Below, one piece after another: positions 44,105-52,651 of a stretch of 64,000 nucleotides of DNA. Positions within the stretch are counted from its first letter, which is position 1. The number at the start of each line of letters is the position of its first letter. The notes beneath the pieces are model-generated. The model was not told where the DNA came from. It made no database searches and was given only the letters and a program-made list of their open reading frames with translations. The DNA comes from Halapricum salinum. GTDB taxonomy: Archaea; Halobacteriota; Halobacteria; Halobacteriales; Haloarculaceae. The translations under genes were made by a program, and so were the position numbers. The stretch spans positions 1,852,887-1,916,886 of the forward strand of contig NZ_CP031310.1 of NCBI RefSeq assembly GCF_004799665.1, in the 5' to 3' direction.

Positions 44105-44476
44105 ATGCTCTCGGGCGGCCCGGCGATGACCTACGTCCCCGAGATCGCGGACCGACCCGTGAACAAGATCGCCTTCACGGGCTACCAGGTCGAAGGCACG
44201 CCCGGCCGGGAGTTGCTCGATACGGGCAGCGCCGAGATCGACGGCCGTCGGATGCCGGTCGCGGCCCAGGTAGAATCGTACGACTTCTCGGCGCACGCCG
44301 ATCGCGACGGACTGCTCGACTTTCTCGACGCCTATCGAAACGCAGAGATCCTCGTCAATCACGGGGATCGCTGCGGGGACTTCGCGGCCGAGTTACGTCA
44401 GAAGGGCTACGACGCGACGGCTCCGGAACTGGGCGAGACGTGGCGGCGGCGTTTCCGGGATTCCTGGACGTGCTGA
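44105..44476 (+). pseudogene. 3' fragment of chromosomal beta-CASP RNA nuclease gene
   Basis: The frame MLSGGPAMTYVPEIADRP ... FSAHADRDGLLDF ... VNHGDRC ... FRDSWTC corresponds to the last 124 residues of the intact enzyme at 40151-41407. The N-terminal metal-binding half is absent. Upstream sequence becomes AT-rich at once, so the gene was cut at about 44,100 by insertion or deletion at the edge of the accessory region. Confidence 0.85.
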
Positions 44477-45178
44477 TCACTCGTTCACGACTGCTCGGCC
44501 CGGGTGAACCTGCTCGACGAACGCCAGGAAGTTGTCGAACAACTGTTTGGTCTCACAGGCTGCCCGGTAGTTTTCCCCGGTGATCCCCTCGAGGACAGCG
44601 TCGATTCGTTCGTCGTCGAGGTCTTTGCCTTCGGTGACAGTTCGTGCCATCTCCCTGTCGTACTCGGGATGGAACTGTACGGCGAAGACACGACCTTTCC
44701 GGAATCCGTGGATGCCGTAGTCGTTGCGTGCGAACACCGTCGCACCCGGCGGTGCTCGACGGACGTGGTCGGAGTGCGTCGTGAACGCGGTGAAGTCCTC
44801 GTCGATACCCGCAAGCAGCCGACTCTCGTCGGTCCGGTGGATCGTCCGGTAGCCAATCTCGTATTCGCCCATCGCCTCGACCTGCCCGCCGAGGACGTTC
44901 GCCAGTAGCTGGTGACCGTAGCAGATCCCGAGGAAGGGCAGGCCGGCCTCGACGGCCTCGCCGACCCACTCCTTCAGCCGTCCGATCCAGGGTTTATCCC
45001 AGTAGACGGAGGCACTCGACCCCGTGACGACGCAGCCGTCGAACGCGAACGACGAGGGAAGCTCTCCGCTGGGCGCGTGAAACTCGACGAGTTCGGCGTC
45101 GACCTCCCGCTCGAAGTTGCGCCGGGTGTCGGCTGCCGCGTGCGCGGCGTTCAGTAGAGCGATCCGCGGCTCGTCCAT
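44477..45178 (-). CDS. class I glutamine amidotransferase (GMP-synthase-like)
   Basis: This 233-aa stand-alone GATase has the nucleophile motif FLGICYGHQLLA and the catalytic His/Glu pair in VQFHPEYD. It hydrolyses glutamine to supply ammonia or acts as a gamma-glutamyl hydrolase-type enzyme. It is convergent with, and abuts, the broken beta-CASP gene. Substrate is not evident from sequence. Confidence 0.85.
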   Translation of the reverse strand: MDEPRIALLNAAHAAADTRRNFEREVDAELVEFHAPSGELPSSFAFDGCVVTGSSASVYWDKPWIGRLKEWVGEAVEAGLPFLGICYGHQLLANVLGGQVEAMGEYEIGYRTIHRTDESRLLAGIDEDFTAFTTHSDHVRRAPPGATVFARNDYGIHGFRKGRVFAVQFHPEYDREMARTVTEGKDLDDERIDAVLEGITGENYRAACETKQLFDNFLAFVEQVHPGRAVVNE

Positions 45179-45382
45179 TGTTGGATGAATTTGGGGCTTC
45201 TGACTAATAACTTCGCAATCGTTCCGTTTCAGACACTTTCAGTTCGGCTTTGAACTGGAAAACGGTGCAATTTTTGCGCATCTCCCTATCTTCTTGTACC
45301 GCCTATCGAGATATCTGTGTGTAGTGATACCACACTTTCCCTGCCGACTGGGGGTGTGGTCGAACAACCGAGGTCGGTGTCA

Positions 45383-46489
45383 ATGACCGAATCAGGACAG
45401 ATCAGGCGGAGTGTCGAAGTCGAGTACTGGGTCGTCGACGACGACGGGCATCTCGTCGAACCGGGAGCACTCGTCGCCGCCACGGCCGGCGCCGAGCGTG
45501 AGTTCGTCGAGCCGATGCTGGAGATCAAGACCACACCGTGTGCCTCGACACGGGACCTCCGCGCCGAACTGCTGGATCGGCTCTCGGCCGTTCTCGACCG
45601 CGCCGAGGACCTCGGCAAGCACCTGGTCCCGCTGGCGACACCCATCCACGCCGACGAGATCGCCGAGATCCCCAGCGAGCGGACGCGGATCCAGAACGAG
45701 GTCGTCGGTGACGACTTTCGATGCGTCCGTCACTGTGCGGGCACACACATTCACGTCGAACAGCAACGGGGCCGAGCGATCGACCAGCTCAACACCCTGA
45801 TCGCGCTCGATCCGGCACTCGCGCTCGTCAACTCCTCGCCGTACTTCGAGGGCCGACGACTGGCCGCCGGCGCCCGCTCGAAGCTCTATCGGTGGATGGC
45901 CTACGACACCGTCCCACATCAGGGGCGGCTGTGGCGTTATGCCCAGGATAGGGACGACTGGACGCGCCGGCTCGAACGCCGGTACGAGGATTTTCACACG
46001 GCGGCCAGTGAGGCCGGTGTCGACCGCCGAGCGTTTCACGCGGACTTCGACCCCGAGAGTACGGTCTGGACACCCGTCCAACTCAGAGCGGCCTTCGGGA
46101 CCGTCGAGTGGCGCTCGCCCGACACTGCCCTCCCGAGTCAGATCCTTCGCCTGGCCGACGACATTGCCGGCGTCGTGGCCGGACTCGACGGCACCGAGGT
46201 CCGCATCGAGGGCGACCGCGGCTACCGGAGTGACACCGAGATCGTTCTCCCGGAGTTCGACGCCCTCGTCGAGTACGTCAACGCGGCGATCCGCGACGGC
46301 CTCGACTCGGTGGCGGTCCGGGCGTACCTCGACCGCATGGGTCTGGATATCAGTGCGTACGACCCGACCACGGCCGAGTTCGCTGGACGGGACGTCGTCT
46401 CCCCGGCGGCGGCTCGACAGCTTCGCCTGGAACACGCCCGCCGCCTCGAAGCCGACGTCCGCCAGCAGACGACCATCAGTGCGGATTGA
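45383..46489 (+). CDS. glutamate-cysteine ligase family protein (GCS2/YbdK-like)
   Basis: Starting at MTESGQ gives 368 aa. Motifs include the N-terminal VEVEYWVVD metal site, MLEIKTTP, HCAGTHIHVE, NSSPYFEGRR, and FGTVEWRSPDTALP, which are family hallmarks. Haloarchaea use gamma-glutamylcysteine as their main low-molecular-weight thiol, so synthesis of it from glutamate and cysteine is the likely reaction. The 22 extra codons upstream in the open frame do not look conserved. Confidence 0.85.
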   Translation: MTESGQIRRSVEVEYWVVDDDGHLVEPGALVAATAGAEREFVEPMLEIKTTPCASTRDLRAELLDRLSAVLDRAEDLGKHLVPLATPIHADEIAEIPSERTRIQNEVVGDDFRCVRHCAGTHIHVEQQRGRAIDQLNTLIALDPALALVNSSPYFEGRRLAAGARSKLYRWMAYDTVPHQGRLWRYAQDRDDWTRRLERRYEDFHTAASEAGVDRRAFHADFDPESTVWTPVQLRAAFGTVEWRSPDTALPSQILRLADDIAGVVAGLDGTEVRIEGDRGYRSDTEIVLPEFDALVEYVNAAIRDGLDSVAVRAYLDRMGLDISAYDPTTAEFAGRDVVSPAAARQLRLEHARRLEADVRQQTTISAD

Positions 46490-46601
46490 CGCTGTCATCG
46501 CCGGCTTCTGCGAACCTTATATTCCTTGTTCGGTCCCGGATGCCTATCGACCCTCTTAGGGGCAGATATAAATACAACAATCTGGAACGTATAGGTGTAA
46601 T

Positions 46602-46703
46602 ATGAGTTCGAAAGCAAAACCCAATGCCGATATCGAAACCGAATCGTCCGAAAAAGTCCTGTGTTTCTGGTCGAAGACGGATCCGGAATGGGCACACGAG
46701 TAA
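46602..46703 (+). CDS. possible 33-aa microprotein
   Basis: The ATG at 46602 is 27-37 bases after a good TATA stretch (AGATATAAATAC, 46565-46576) and opens a 33-codon frame rich in acidic residues ending LCFWSKTDPEWAHE. The promoter geometry is right for a leaderless gene. No homologue is known to me, so it may also be a leader for the next gene. Confidence 0.45.
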   Translation: MSSKAKPNADIETESSEKVLCFWSKTDPEWAHE

Positions 46704-46764
46704 CACATCTGTTTCTGCGCTTCGAATCGGACGCGTTATCCTCGCTGACGCCTGACAGCGGCGT

Positions 46765-47487
46765 GTGACTGACTGGCCGCCGCGTGACCCCACGGACGCC
46801 ACCGAAATCGCCGAGCAGCGCGACGATCTCGTCGCGGCAGTTCGAGACCACGCCGGACAGATCGCCTACCAGCTCGCTCGGCTCAAAGGTGGCGACTACG
46901 GACAGGCCACGATCGAGACCGACCGCGGCGAGTGGACTGTCAAGTACGAGGGCGGGGATCTGGAGTATCTGCGGTTCGACCCGAAGCGGGGGTCCGAAAT
47001 ATACGTCGTCTCGACCAAGCAGCCGCCGGAACCCGATGCCCTGGCCGACGCGATGGTCGATTACGACGCGTTCGTCGCCGGGTTCGCTGACTACGTCGCC
47101 TCACTCTCGGGCGTGCTCGATGACGTCTCGACTGACTTTCCCGAGGTCGCGAGCACCGACACGGTCGTCGCCGAGCGCGACCGGGTGCTCGATCGAATCC
47201 GCGAGGTCTGTGATCGGATCGCTGGCGAACTCCACCGCTACGAGGGCGGCGACTACGGCACCTACACCACGCGAGTCGAGGGCACGCGCTGGGAACTGAA
47301 GTGGGACCGCGACGGCGTCTCCTATCTCCGTGTCGGCGGCACTGGTGGCGTCTACCTCCTCTCGCAGTACCAGCCACCACCGGCGGCCGAGATCCGCGAA
47401 TACGCACCCCAGTTCCGTGAGTTCGTCGCCGCCTACAACGACCACGTGGCCGACCTCGAATCTGATCTCGCGACGATCGAGTTCTGA
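46765..47487 (+). CDS. haloarchaeal hypothetical protein with an internal duplication
   Basis: The 240-aa protein (GTG start) contains two related units of about 100 residues. Each has a helix ending QLARLKGGDYGQ or ELHRYEGGDYGT, then WTVKYEGGDLEYLRF or WELKWDRDGVSYLRV, a turn, IYVVSTKQPP or VYLLSQYQPP, and a closing helix. The fold is unknown; the duplication suggests a pseudo-symmetric domain. Soluble and acidic. Confidence 0.7.
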   Translation: MTDWPPRDPTDATEIAEQRDDLVAAVRDHAGQIAYQLARLKGGDYGQATIETDRGEWTVKYEGGDLEYLRFDPKRGSEIYVVSTKQPPEPDALADAMVDYDAFVAGFADYVASLSGVLDDVSTDFPEVASTDTVVAERDRVLDRIREVCDRIAGELHRYEGGDYGTYTTRVEGTRWELKWDRDGVSYLRVGGTGGVYLLSQYQPPPAAEIREYAPQFREFVAAYNDHVADLESDLATIEF

Positions 47488-47516
47488 TGGGGCCGGCTGA
47501 CGGGTTCGCCGCCGAC

Positions 47517-48080
47517 TCACCCGCCCCGCCTCGTCCTGATCACGCCGATCAGGAGTCTGTCGAGTGCGTACGCCGCCACGCCAGCGCCGACGAAGAAGCC
47601 GACCATCCAGAGAGCCTCTCCGACGGCGAACTCGCTGGTATCCTGGGTCGCGACGAGACGAATCGTCGACGCGAGCGCCGTCATCGCGCGTTCGAACGTC
47701 CAGGCCGCCAACAGGCCGCTGACGAGACTCACGGCGAGATACTGGATGGCGAGCCGATCCGAGAGCGTGGCCGGTCCGCTGGTGAACTGCCACCCTGGGT
47801 CGGCGTCCACGATTCCGAGCGCGGCCAGTTGTCGCCGGGTCTGGTCGATGATGGTCACCGCGAGGACGAACCACAGGAACGACGCCAGACCGAATCCGAC
47901 GGCCGACGCCGATAGATCGGAGACGGCGTCGGTGAGCACGTCGACGACAGTCGGCGTCACGCGATCGAAGACTGCGTAGAAGACGACGAATCCGACGGCT
48001 GCCTCGATCGGCCCGTAGGCCGGCACGGCCGAACGGCGCTCGCGCACTCGGTACGTGCTGTCACTGGTCGGGATGCTCAT
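47517..48080 (-). CDS. four-helix membrane protein of unknown function
   Basis: The 187-aa product has four hydrophobic segments: AAVGFVVFYAVFD, VGFGLASFLWFVLAVTII, LAIQYLAVSLVSGLLAAW and LWMVGFFVGAGVAAYALD. I use the ATG of MSIPTSD rather than the upstream TTG. No family recognised. It is convergent with the duplicated-domain gene. Confidence 0.65.
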   Translation of the reverse strand: MSIPTSDSTYRVRERRSAVPAYGPIEAAVGFVVFYAVFDRVTPTVVDVLTDAVSDLSASAVGFGLASFLWFVLAVTIIDQTRRQLAALGIVDADPGWQFTSGPATLSDRLAIQYLAVSLVSGLLAAWTFERAMTALASTIRLVATQDTSEFAVGEALWMVGFFVGAGVAAYALDRLLIGVIRTRRGG

Positions 48081-48174
48081 GCTCACCAATACGTCGGCTC
48101 GGCGCTTGAACTAGCACCCCCGTTTTCAGACTCTGAGACTTTCTACTGTGTAGTCTGATGGGTGCTTCGCTCCC

Positions 48175-48960
48175 TCATGCGACTCCGAGGCCACCGACGA
48201 CGAGTCGCACGCCGATCACCGTCAGGAGTCCGAGCACGACCGCACGTCTGTGGCGCTCGGTCACGCGCGAGCGGAGGCGGGAGCCGATTGCGACGCCGAG
48301 GACAGCGGGAATCGCCGCGGCGACGGACGCGAGCAACAGCGTCGCCGAGGGATACAGCCCGAGCGCGCCGGCCGCCAGCAGTCGGACGCCGTTGAGTCCG
48401 AGGAATATCATCGCGAGGATGCCGACGAACAGGCCGTCCGGGAGGTCCCGGCTCCGGACGTACGCGACGAACTGGACGCCGACGTTCGTCCCGCCGAACA
48501 GCGCGCCCGAGACGCCGCCGATAGCGACCATCGCCGGCGTCGTCTCGACGAAACAGGTCCGCTTGAGACGGTCGAAGCCGGGCAGGGCGACCGTCTGCTG
48601 GGCGGTGAGGACGAACGCCAGCGAGAGGAGACCGAGGCCGACTTTCAGCGGTGCCTGCGGTAAGCGATCGATCACGGCCAGTCCGAAGACGGTGCCCACG
48701 AGTGCGGCGCCCACGAGCGGCCCGAACCGCTTGCCACACGATTGCAGCTGCGAGAGCGAGAGTTCACGGACGAGCGAGACGTTCACCGCCAGAATCGGCG
48801 CGATCATGAACACGACCGCAGTCGGGGGATCGATCACCGTCGCCAGCGCCATCGTCCCGACCAGTGCGAATCCGAAGCCGGCGAGGCCGTTGACGGCCCC
48901 CGCGAGGAGGACGACCGCGACGAGGCCGACGAGCATGACGGGAGACGACGCGACGACCAC
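48175..48960 (-). CDS. TauE/SafE family sulfite/anion exporter-like permease
   Basis: The 261-aa membrane protein (GTG start at 48960; ATG 24 bases later also possible) has about eight hydrophobic helices and the family repeats LLAGAVNGLAGFGFALVGTM (first half) and IGGVSGALFGGTNVGVQFVAY (second half). TauE/SafE proteins move sulfite, sulfonates or other organic anions. It starts 2 bases after the HAD gene stop, so the two form an operon. The longer open frame upstream overlaps the HAD gene and is an artefact. Confidence 0.85.
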   Translation of the reverse strand: MVVASSPVMLVGLVAVVLLAGAVNGLAGFGFALVGTMALATVIDPPTAVVFMIAPILAVNVSLVRELSLSQLQSCGKRFGPLVGAALVGTVFGLAVIDRLPQAPLKVGLGLLSLAFVLTAQQTVALPGFDRLKRTCFVETTPAMVAIGGVSGALFGGTNVGVQFVAYVRSRDLPDGLFVGILAMIFLGLNGVRLLAAGALGLYPSATLLLASVAAAIPAVLGVAIGSRLRSRVTERHRRAVVLGLLTVIGVRLVVGGLGVA

Positions 48961-48962
48961 GG

Positions 48963-49622
48963 TCAGTCGTCCAGCAACGCCGGCAACTCCGCGAGCGATT
49001 CGATGTGGAATCGCGGTTCTTCCTCGCCCGGTGTCGGGTCGCCGCTTCGCGTCAGGAGTGCGGCGTCGATTCCGGCACGGTGGGCGGCCTCGACGTCGGT
49101 TCGGCGGTCGCCGACGAACAGCGCGTCCTCGGCGCCGAGACGGTCGAGTTCGCCCAGCAGCAATCGGGGGTGCGGTTTGAGGTGGGCGAACTCCTCCAGC
49201 GTCGGGAAGCGACCGCGGACAGCGTCGACGGGCCACTCGAAGTGTGCGGCGACGAATCGAACTGTTCCGTGGCGATTGTTCGAGACGACGCCGATCGTGC
49301 AGTCTTCGGCGAGCGTTTCGAGGACGTCGGCGTCCGGAAACGCGGCGCGGTCGCCGGCGACGATGGATTCGTTTTCGATCGTCGTCGCCGCACGCTCGCG
49401 GTAGGCCCAGGCGGGCGCAGTCGGGAGGTCGAGGTCGTCACAGGTCGCCCGGATGTCCGCGACGGTGTCAGGCGCGACCAGATCCGGCGGCGGGTCACCG
49501 CCGTGGTCGATGCCGAAGTCCGCCAGCGTCGCCGCGGCGGCCTGTCGATACACGGCCCGGTCGGTGTGGTACCCTTCCAGCAGGACGCCGTCCATGTCGA
49601 ACAGGATCGTCTCGTAGTCCAC
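48963..49622 (-). CDS. HAD-superfamily phosphatase (phosphoglycolate-phosphatase-like)
   Basis: The 219-aa protein has motif I FDMDGVLLEG (two catalytic Asp), motif II GVVSNN, motif III Lys in HLKPHPRLLL and motif IV FVGDRRTDVEAA. The helical cap lies between motifs I and II. It removes phosphate from a small metabolite; substrate not predictable. First gene of a two-gene operon with the TauE-like permease. Confidence 0.88.
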   Translation of the reverse strand: MDYETILFDMDGVLLEGYHTDRAVYRQAAAATLADFGIDHGGDPPPDLVAPDTVADIRATCDDLDLPTAPAWAYRERAATTIENESIVAGDRAAFPDADVLETLAEDCTIGVVSNNRHGTVRFVAAHFEWPVDAVRGRFPTLEEFAHLKPHPRLLLGELDRLGAEDALFVGDRRTDVEAAHRAGIDAALLTRSGDPTPGEEEPRFHIESLAELPALLDD

Positions 49623-49701
49623 GGTCGCACTGCGGCCTCCAGCGCCGAGTAGTTATCGCCGGCCAGGGGAGAGCGCGACGTCAGCGGGAAAATCAGAACC
49701 G

Positions 49702-50547
49702 TCAGGCGCGCAGGGAGATTCCGCCCGAGGACTCGCCGTCGCCCTCGACCGAGATACCGTCCTCCTCGTCAGTGTTGGCACTCGACTCGGTGTCGGCGTC
49801 AGCGCCGGCGTCCGTGTCGGTTTCGGCAGTGGAAGCCGCCTCGGCGTCGCTGTCGGATTCGGCGTCCGCGTCACCGTCAGCGTCGGCGTCCGACTCGCCC
49901 TCACCGTCGGCGCTCGCTCCCCCGTCACCGTCCAACTCGGCCTCGGCGGTCGCGTCGGCGTCGCCATCCGACTCTGCGTCAGCGTCGAAGGCGAAGCCGA
50001 GGTCGAGCCCGAACAGGCCGTCACTGTCTTCGTCCGACTCGCCGTCTCCCTCGGCGCTGGCCGAGCCGTCCTCGGCGTCGGCTTCGAAGCCGAGGTCGAT
50101 CGGTAGCCAGGCCTCGAACTGGGCTACGATACCGGCTTCGGCCTGCGTCTCGATCGTGACGGTCGTCTCGTACTCGCCCGTTTCGGGCGCCGTCAGCGTC
50201 ACGACCCCTTCGCCCTCGACAGACTGGCTTTCGAGATCGACCTCGACAGTCGCCCCACCGTCGGGGACGGGCAGGCGAACTTCACCGTCGGCGTCGAGTT
50301 CGTACTGGCCGCTGCCCTCGTAGGTGGCATTCCCGACCGACTCGACGACGACCGAGCCGTTCGAGACGGCCTCACCGTCGCTCTCGACGGCGAGGACGGT
50401 CGCGTTCTCGGTCACTTCGACGTGGACTGTCGCCGAGGCGGCGGCCGATCTATCGGCCTCGCCGCCGGCGGCAGCGGTTGCTGGGACGACACTCCCGATC
50501 AGTAGCAGCACCGCCAGCGCGGCGGTGAGTCCCTTCTTTGCGAACAT
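49702..50547 (-). CDS. secreted protein with acidic Ser/Asp/Ala-rich tail
   Basis: Starting at MFAKKGL gives a clear Sec signal peptide (ALAVLLLIGSVVPATAAA). A beta-rich domain follows (residues about 30-130, ATVHVEVTENATVLAVESDG, VRLPVPDGGATVEVDLESQ), then about 130 residues of low-complexity Asp/Ala/Ser/Glu repeats. There is no C-terminal membrane anchor. Likely an exported haloarchaeal surface or secreted protein of unknown role. The repeat region also creates false frames on the other strand. Confidence 0.75.
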   Translation of the reverse strand: MFAKKGLTAALAVLLLIGSVVPATAAAGGEADRSAAASATVHVEVTENATVLAVESDGEAVSNGSVVVESVGNATYEGSGQYELDADGEVRLPVPDGGATVEVDLESQSVEGEGVVTLTAPETGEYETTVTIETQAEAGIVAQFEAWLPIDLGFEADAEDGSASAEGDGESDEDSDGLFGLDLGFAFDADAESDGDADATAEAELDGDGGASADGEGESDADADGDADAESDSDAEAASTAETDTDAGADADTESSANTDEEDGISVEGDGESSGGISLRA

Positions 50548-50651
50548 CGCACCTGCATGTGGCCGGGACTCTTCAAAGGGGATTCTGGCAAACTCGTCCA
50601 AACCTTTCGCTCGGGCTGGCGCTTATCCCGCTGGATCCCCGATAGACACTG

Positions 50652-51983
50652 ATGGCTCCGAGTCCCCCTCGTCCGAAAGGTGACCCGCTGTTCGGGAACG
50701 CCCGCCAGTACGCCACCGACCCGTTTCGCTTTCTGACGGCCTGTGAGCGCGCCTACGGCGACGTGGTCCGTCTCGATCTGGGGCCGCTGGATACCTACAT
50801 GCTGAGCGATCCCGACGACATCCAGCAGGTGCTGGTCGCCGACGCCGACAGCTACGTCAAACCCGATTTCCAGGACGACGCCATCGGCGACCTCCTCGGC
50901 GAGGGACTGCTGTTGAGCGAGGGCGACACCTGGCGCCGGCAACGTGACCTCGCGAACCCGGCGTTCGCGATGACCCGCCTCGGCGAGTTCACCGACACCA
51001 TCGCCGGCCACGCCGAGGCGATGGTCGACGACTGGGCAGATGGCCAGCGCCGGGACGTCGAACTCGACATGACCCAGGTGACGCTTGACGTCATCTGTGA
51101 CCTGATGCTCGACGTCGAACTGACCGACCGCCAGCGCGAGATTATCCGCGAGAACCTCGAACCGATCGGCGCGCGCTTCGAACCCGACCCGATCCGATTC
51201 ATCACGCCCGACTGGGTCCCAACGCCCGAAAACCGGGAGTATCGGGCCGCTCTGGAGCAACTCGACGACGTGGTCGAACAGCTGATCGCGAGCCGCCGCG
51301 GGACCGAGGGCGACGAAGACGACCCCGAGAAACCGATGGACGTCCTCTCCATCCTCTTGCGCGCACGCGACCGCGGCGAACAGTCGTACCGCCAGCTCCG
51401 CGACGAGGTGGTGACGATGCTGCTTGCCGGACACGACACGACGGCGCTCACCCTGACCTACAGCTGGTACTTGCTGGCGAACCATCCCGAGGTCGAGCAG
51501 GCGGTGCAGGCCGAGGCCGACGCTGTCGAGGGACCCGTTACGTTCGAAACCGTCCGGGAGTTCGACCTGATCGAGCGCGTGATCCAGGAGGCGATGCGGC
51601 TGTATCCGCCGGTGTACGTCATCTTCCGGCAGCCGACCCGGGACGTCGAACTCGGCGGCTACGACATCCCGGAGGGGTCGGCAGTCATGCTCCCACAGTG
51701 GGCCGTCCATCGCTCGCCCGAGTGGTGGGACGACCCCGACAAGTTCGACCCCGATCGGTGGCTCGATCAGGGCGATCGGCCACGGTTCGCGTACTTCCCG
51801 TTCGGTGGCGGGCCGCGCCACTGCATCGGCAAACACCTCGCGATGCTCGAAGCACAGGTTATCCTGGCGACGGTCGCCCGCGAGTACAGCCTCGACACCG
51901 ACCGTTCGGGGCGACTGCAGTTGCGTCCGTCGCTGACTGCCCACCCCCGTGACGGCATGCCGATGACACTCGCCGAACGATGA
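50652..51983 (+). CDS. cytochrome P450
   Basis: The 443-aa enzyme has the I-helix oxygen-activation motif LLAGHDTTALTL, the ExxR motif in QEAMRLYPP, and the heme loop FPFGGGPRHCIGKHLAM with the thiolate Cys at about residue 391. It is soluble, as usual for haloarchaeal P450s (CYP174-like). Substrate unknown; redox partners are not adjacent. It abuts the next gene convergently with no gap. Confidence 0.93.
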   Translation: MAPSPPRPKGDPLFGNARQYATDPFRFLTACERAYGDVVRLDLGPLDTYMLSDPDDIQQVLVADADSYVKPDFQDDAIGDLLGEGLLLSEGDTWRRQRDLANPAFAMTRLGEFTDTIAGHAEAMVDDWADGQRRDVELDMTQVTLDVICDLMLDVELTDRQREIIRENLEPIGARFEPDPIRFITPDWVPTPENREYRAALEQLDDVVEQLIASRRGTEGDEDDPEKPMDVLSILLRARDRGEQSYRQLRDEVVTMLLAGHDTTALTLTYSWYLLANHPEVEQAVQAEADAVEGPVTFETVREFDLIERVIQEAMRLYPPVYVIFRQPTRDVELGGYDIPEGSAVMLPQWAVHRSPEWWDDPDKFDPDRWLDQGDRPRFAYFPFGGGPRHCIGKHLAMLEAQVILATVAREYSLDTDRSGRLQLRPSLTAHPRDGMPMTLAER

Positions 51984-52559
51984 TCAGCGGACTGAGACGT
52001 CCGAGCCGTCGGGACTGAGATCTATCACGCGGTCGGTGACCGTTCCGAGCAGCTCCACCGTCTCCTCGTCCTGGCTCGCGTCGAGGTGATAGTGGGCGTG
52101 TGCGTCGGCCGATTTGACTTCCTCGGCGAGCGTGTGGAGCAATTCGAGGGCGCGCTCGCGTTCGACGAAATCCAGGATGTCCGTCACCGAATGAAAACAC
52201 ATCGACGTCCGACCGTCGGCCGCTGTCAGCCGTTCGCCGACGGTCCGACCGAGCGTCGACAGGTCCGTCGGGTCCGCGACAGTCGTGATCTGTCGTGTCG
52301 GCTGTGTGTGTTCAGCGGCGCTCGCTGCCCGGGTGTCGGTATCGACGTCGACGAACTCGACGTCGAACTCCTCGAGCGAGCCGTGGTCGGTCCAGCGACG
52401 GCGGCGGTCCGACGGCGATTGGACGACCGACACGCCGAGGATCGAATCTGCCGGCTGGACGTCCGTCAACAGTCGCGTGCAGAGTTCGTCGGTGACGTCG
52501 CCCACGGCGGGCCCGACCACGAGTACGTTCTGGGCAGTTTCACTCACGGTAGCCCCCAC
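51984..52559 (-). CDS. haloarchaeal RecA/KaiC-fold-like protein (DUF7504 type)
   Basis: The 191-aa protein (GTG start; a second GTG four codons later is equally possible) has NVLVVGPAVGDVTDELC at a P-loop-like position without a canonical Walker A, SILGVSVVQSP, SMCFHSVTDILDF and a C-terminal YHLDASQDEETVELL. This resembles the haloarchaeal DUF7504 group of inactive RecA-like proteins linked to signalling. Function unknown. Confidence 0.6.
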   Translation of the reverse strand: MGATVSETAQNVLVVGPAVGDVTDELCTRLLTDVQPADSILGVSVVQSPSDRRRRWTDHGSLEEFDVEFVDVDTDTRAASAAEHTQPTRQITTVADPTDLSTLGRTVGERLTAADGRTSMCFHSVTDILDFVERERALELLHTLAEEVKSADAHAHYHLDASQDEETVELLGTVTDRVIDLSPDGSDVSVR

Positions 52560-52651
52560 CGTGGAACTCGCCGGTGCGTCTTCTCATCACTGTGCCTGCT
52601 CGGAAATACACACCGGCCGTAAAATGTCTTTCCGCTCGTGTAGTTCTGGGA

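Noticed and set aside
44060-44110. tRNA-based attachment site at the island edge
   Set aside because: No tRNA-like cloverleaf or 3' tRNA fragment is present; the junction lies in a protein gene.
45392-46498. 368-codon minus-strand open frame
   Set aside because: It is antisense to the glutamate-cysteine-ligase-like gene, which carries the family motifs.
49720-50110. tandem DNA repeat array
   Set aside because: The repetitiveness comes from an Asp/Ala/Ser/Glu-rich protein tail and shows no fixed unit length.
50499-51944. 481-codon minus-strand open frame
   Set aside because: It is antisense to the cytochrome P450, whose heme and ExxR motifs are unambiguous.
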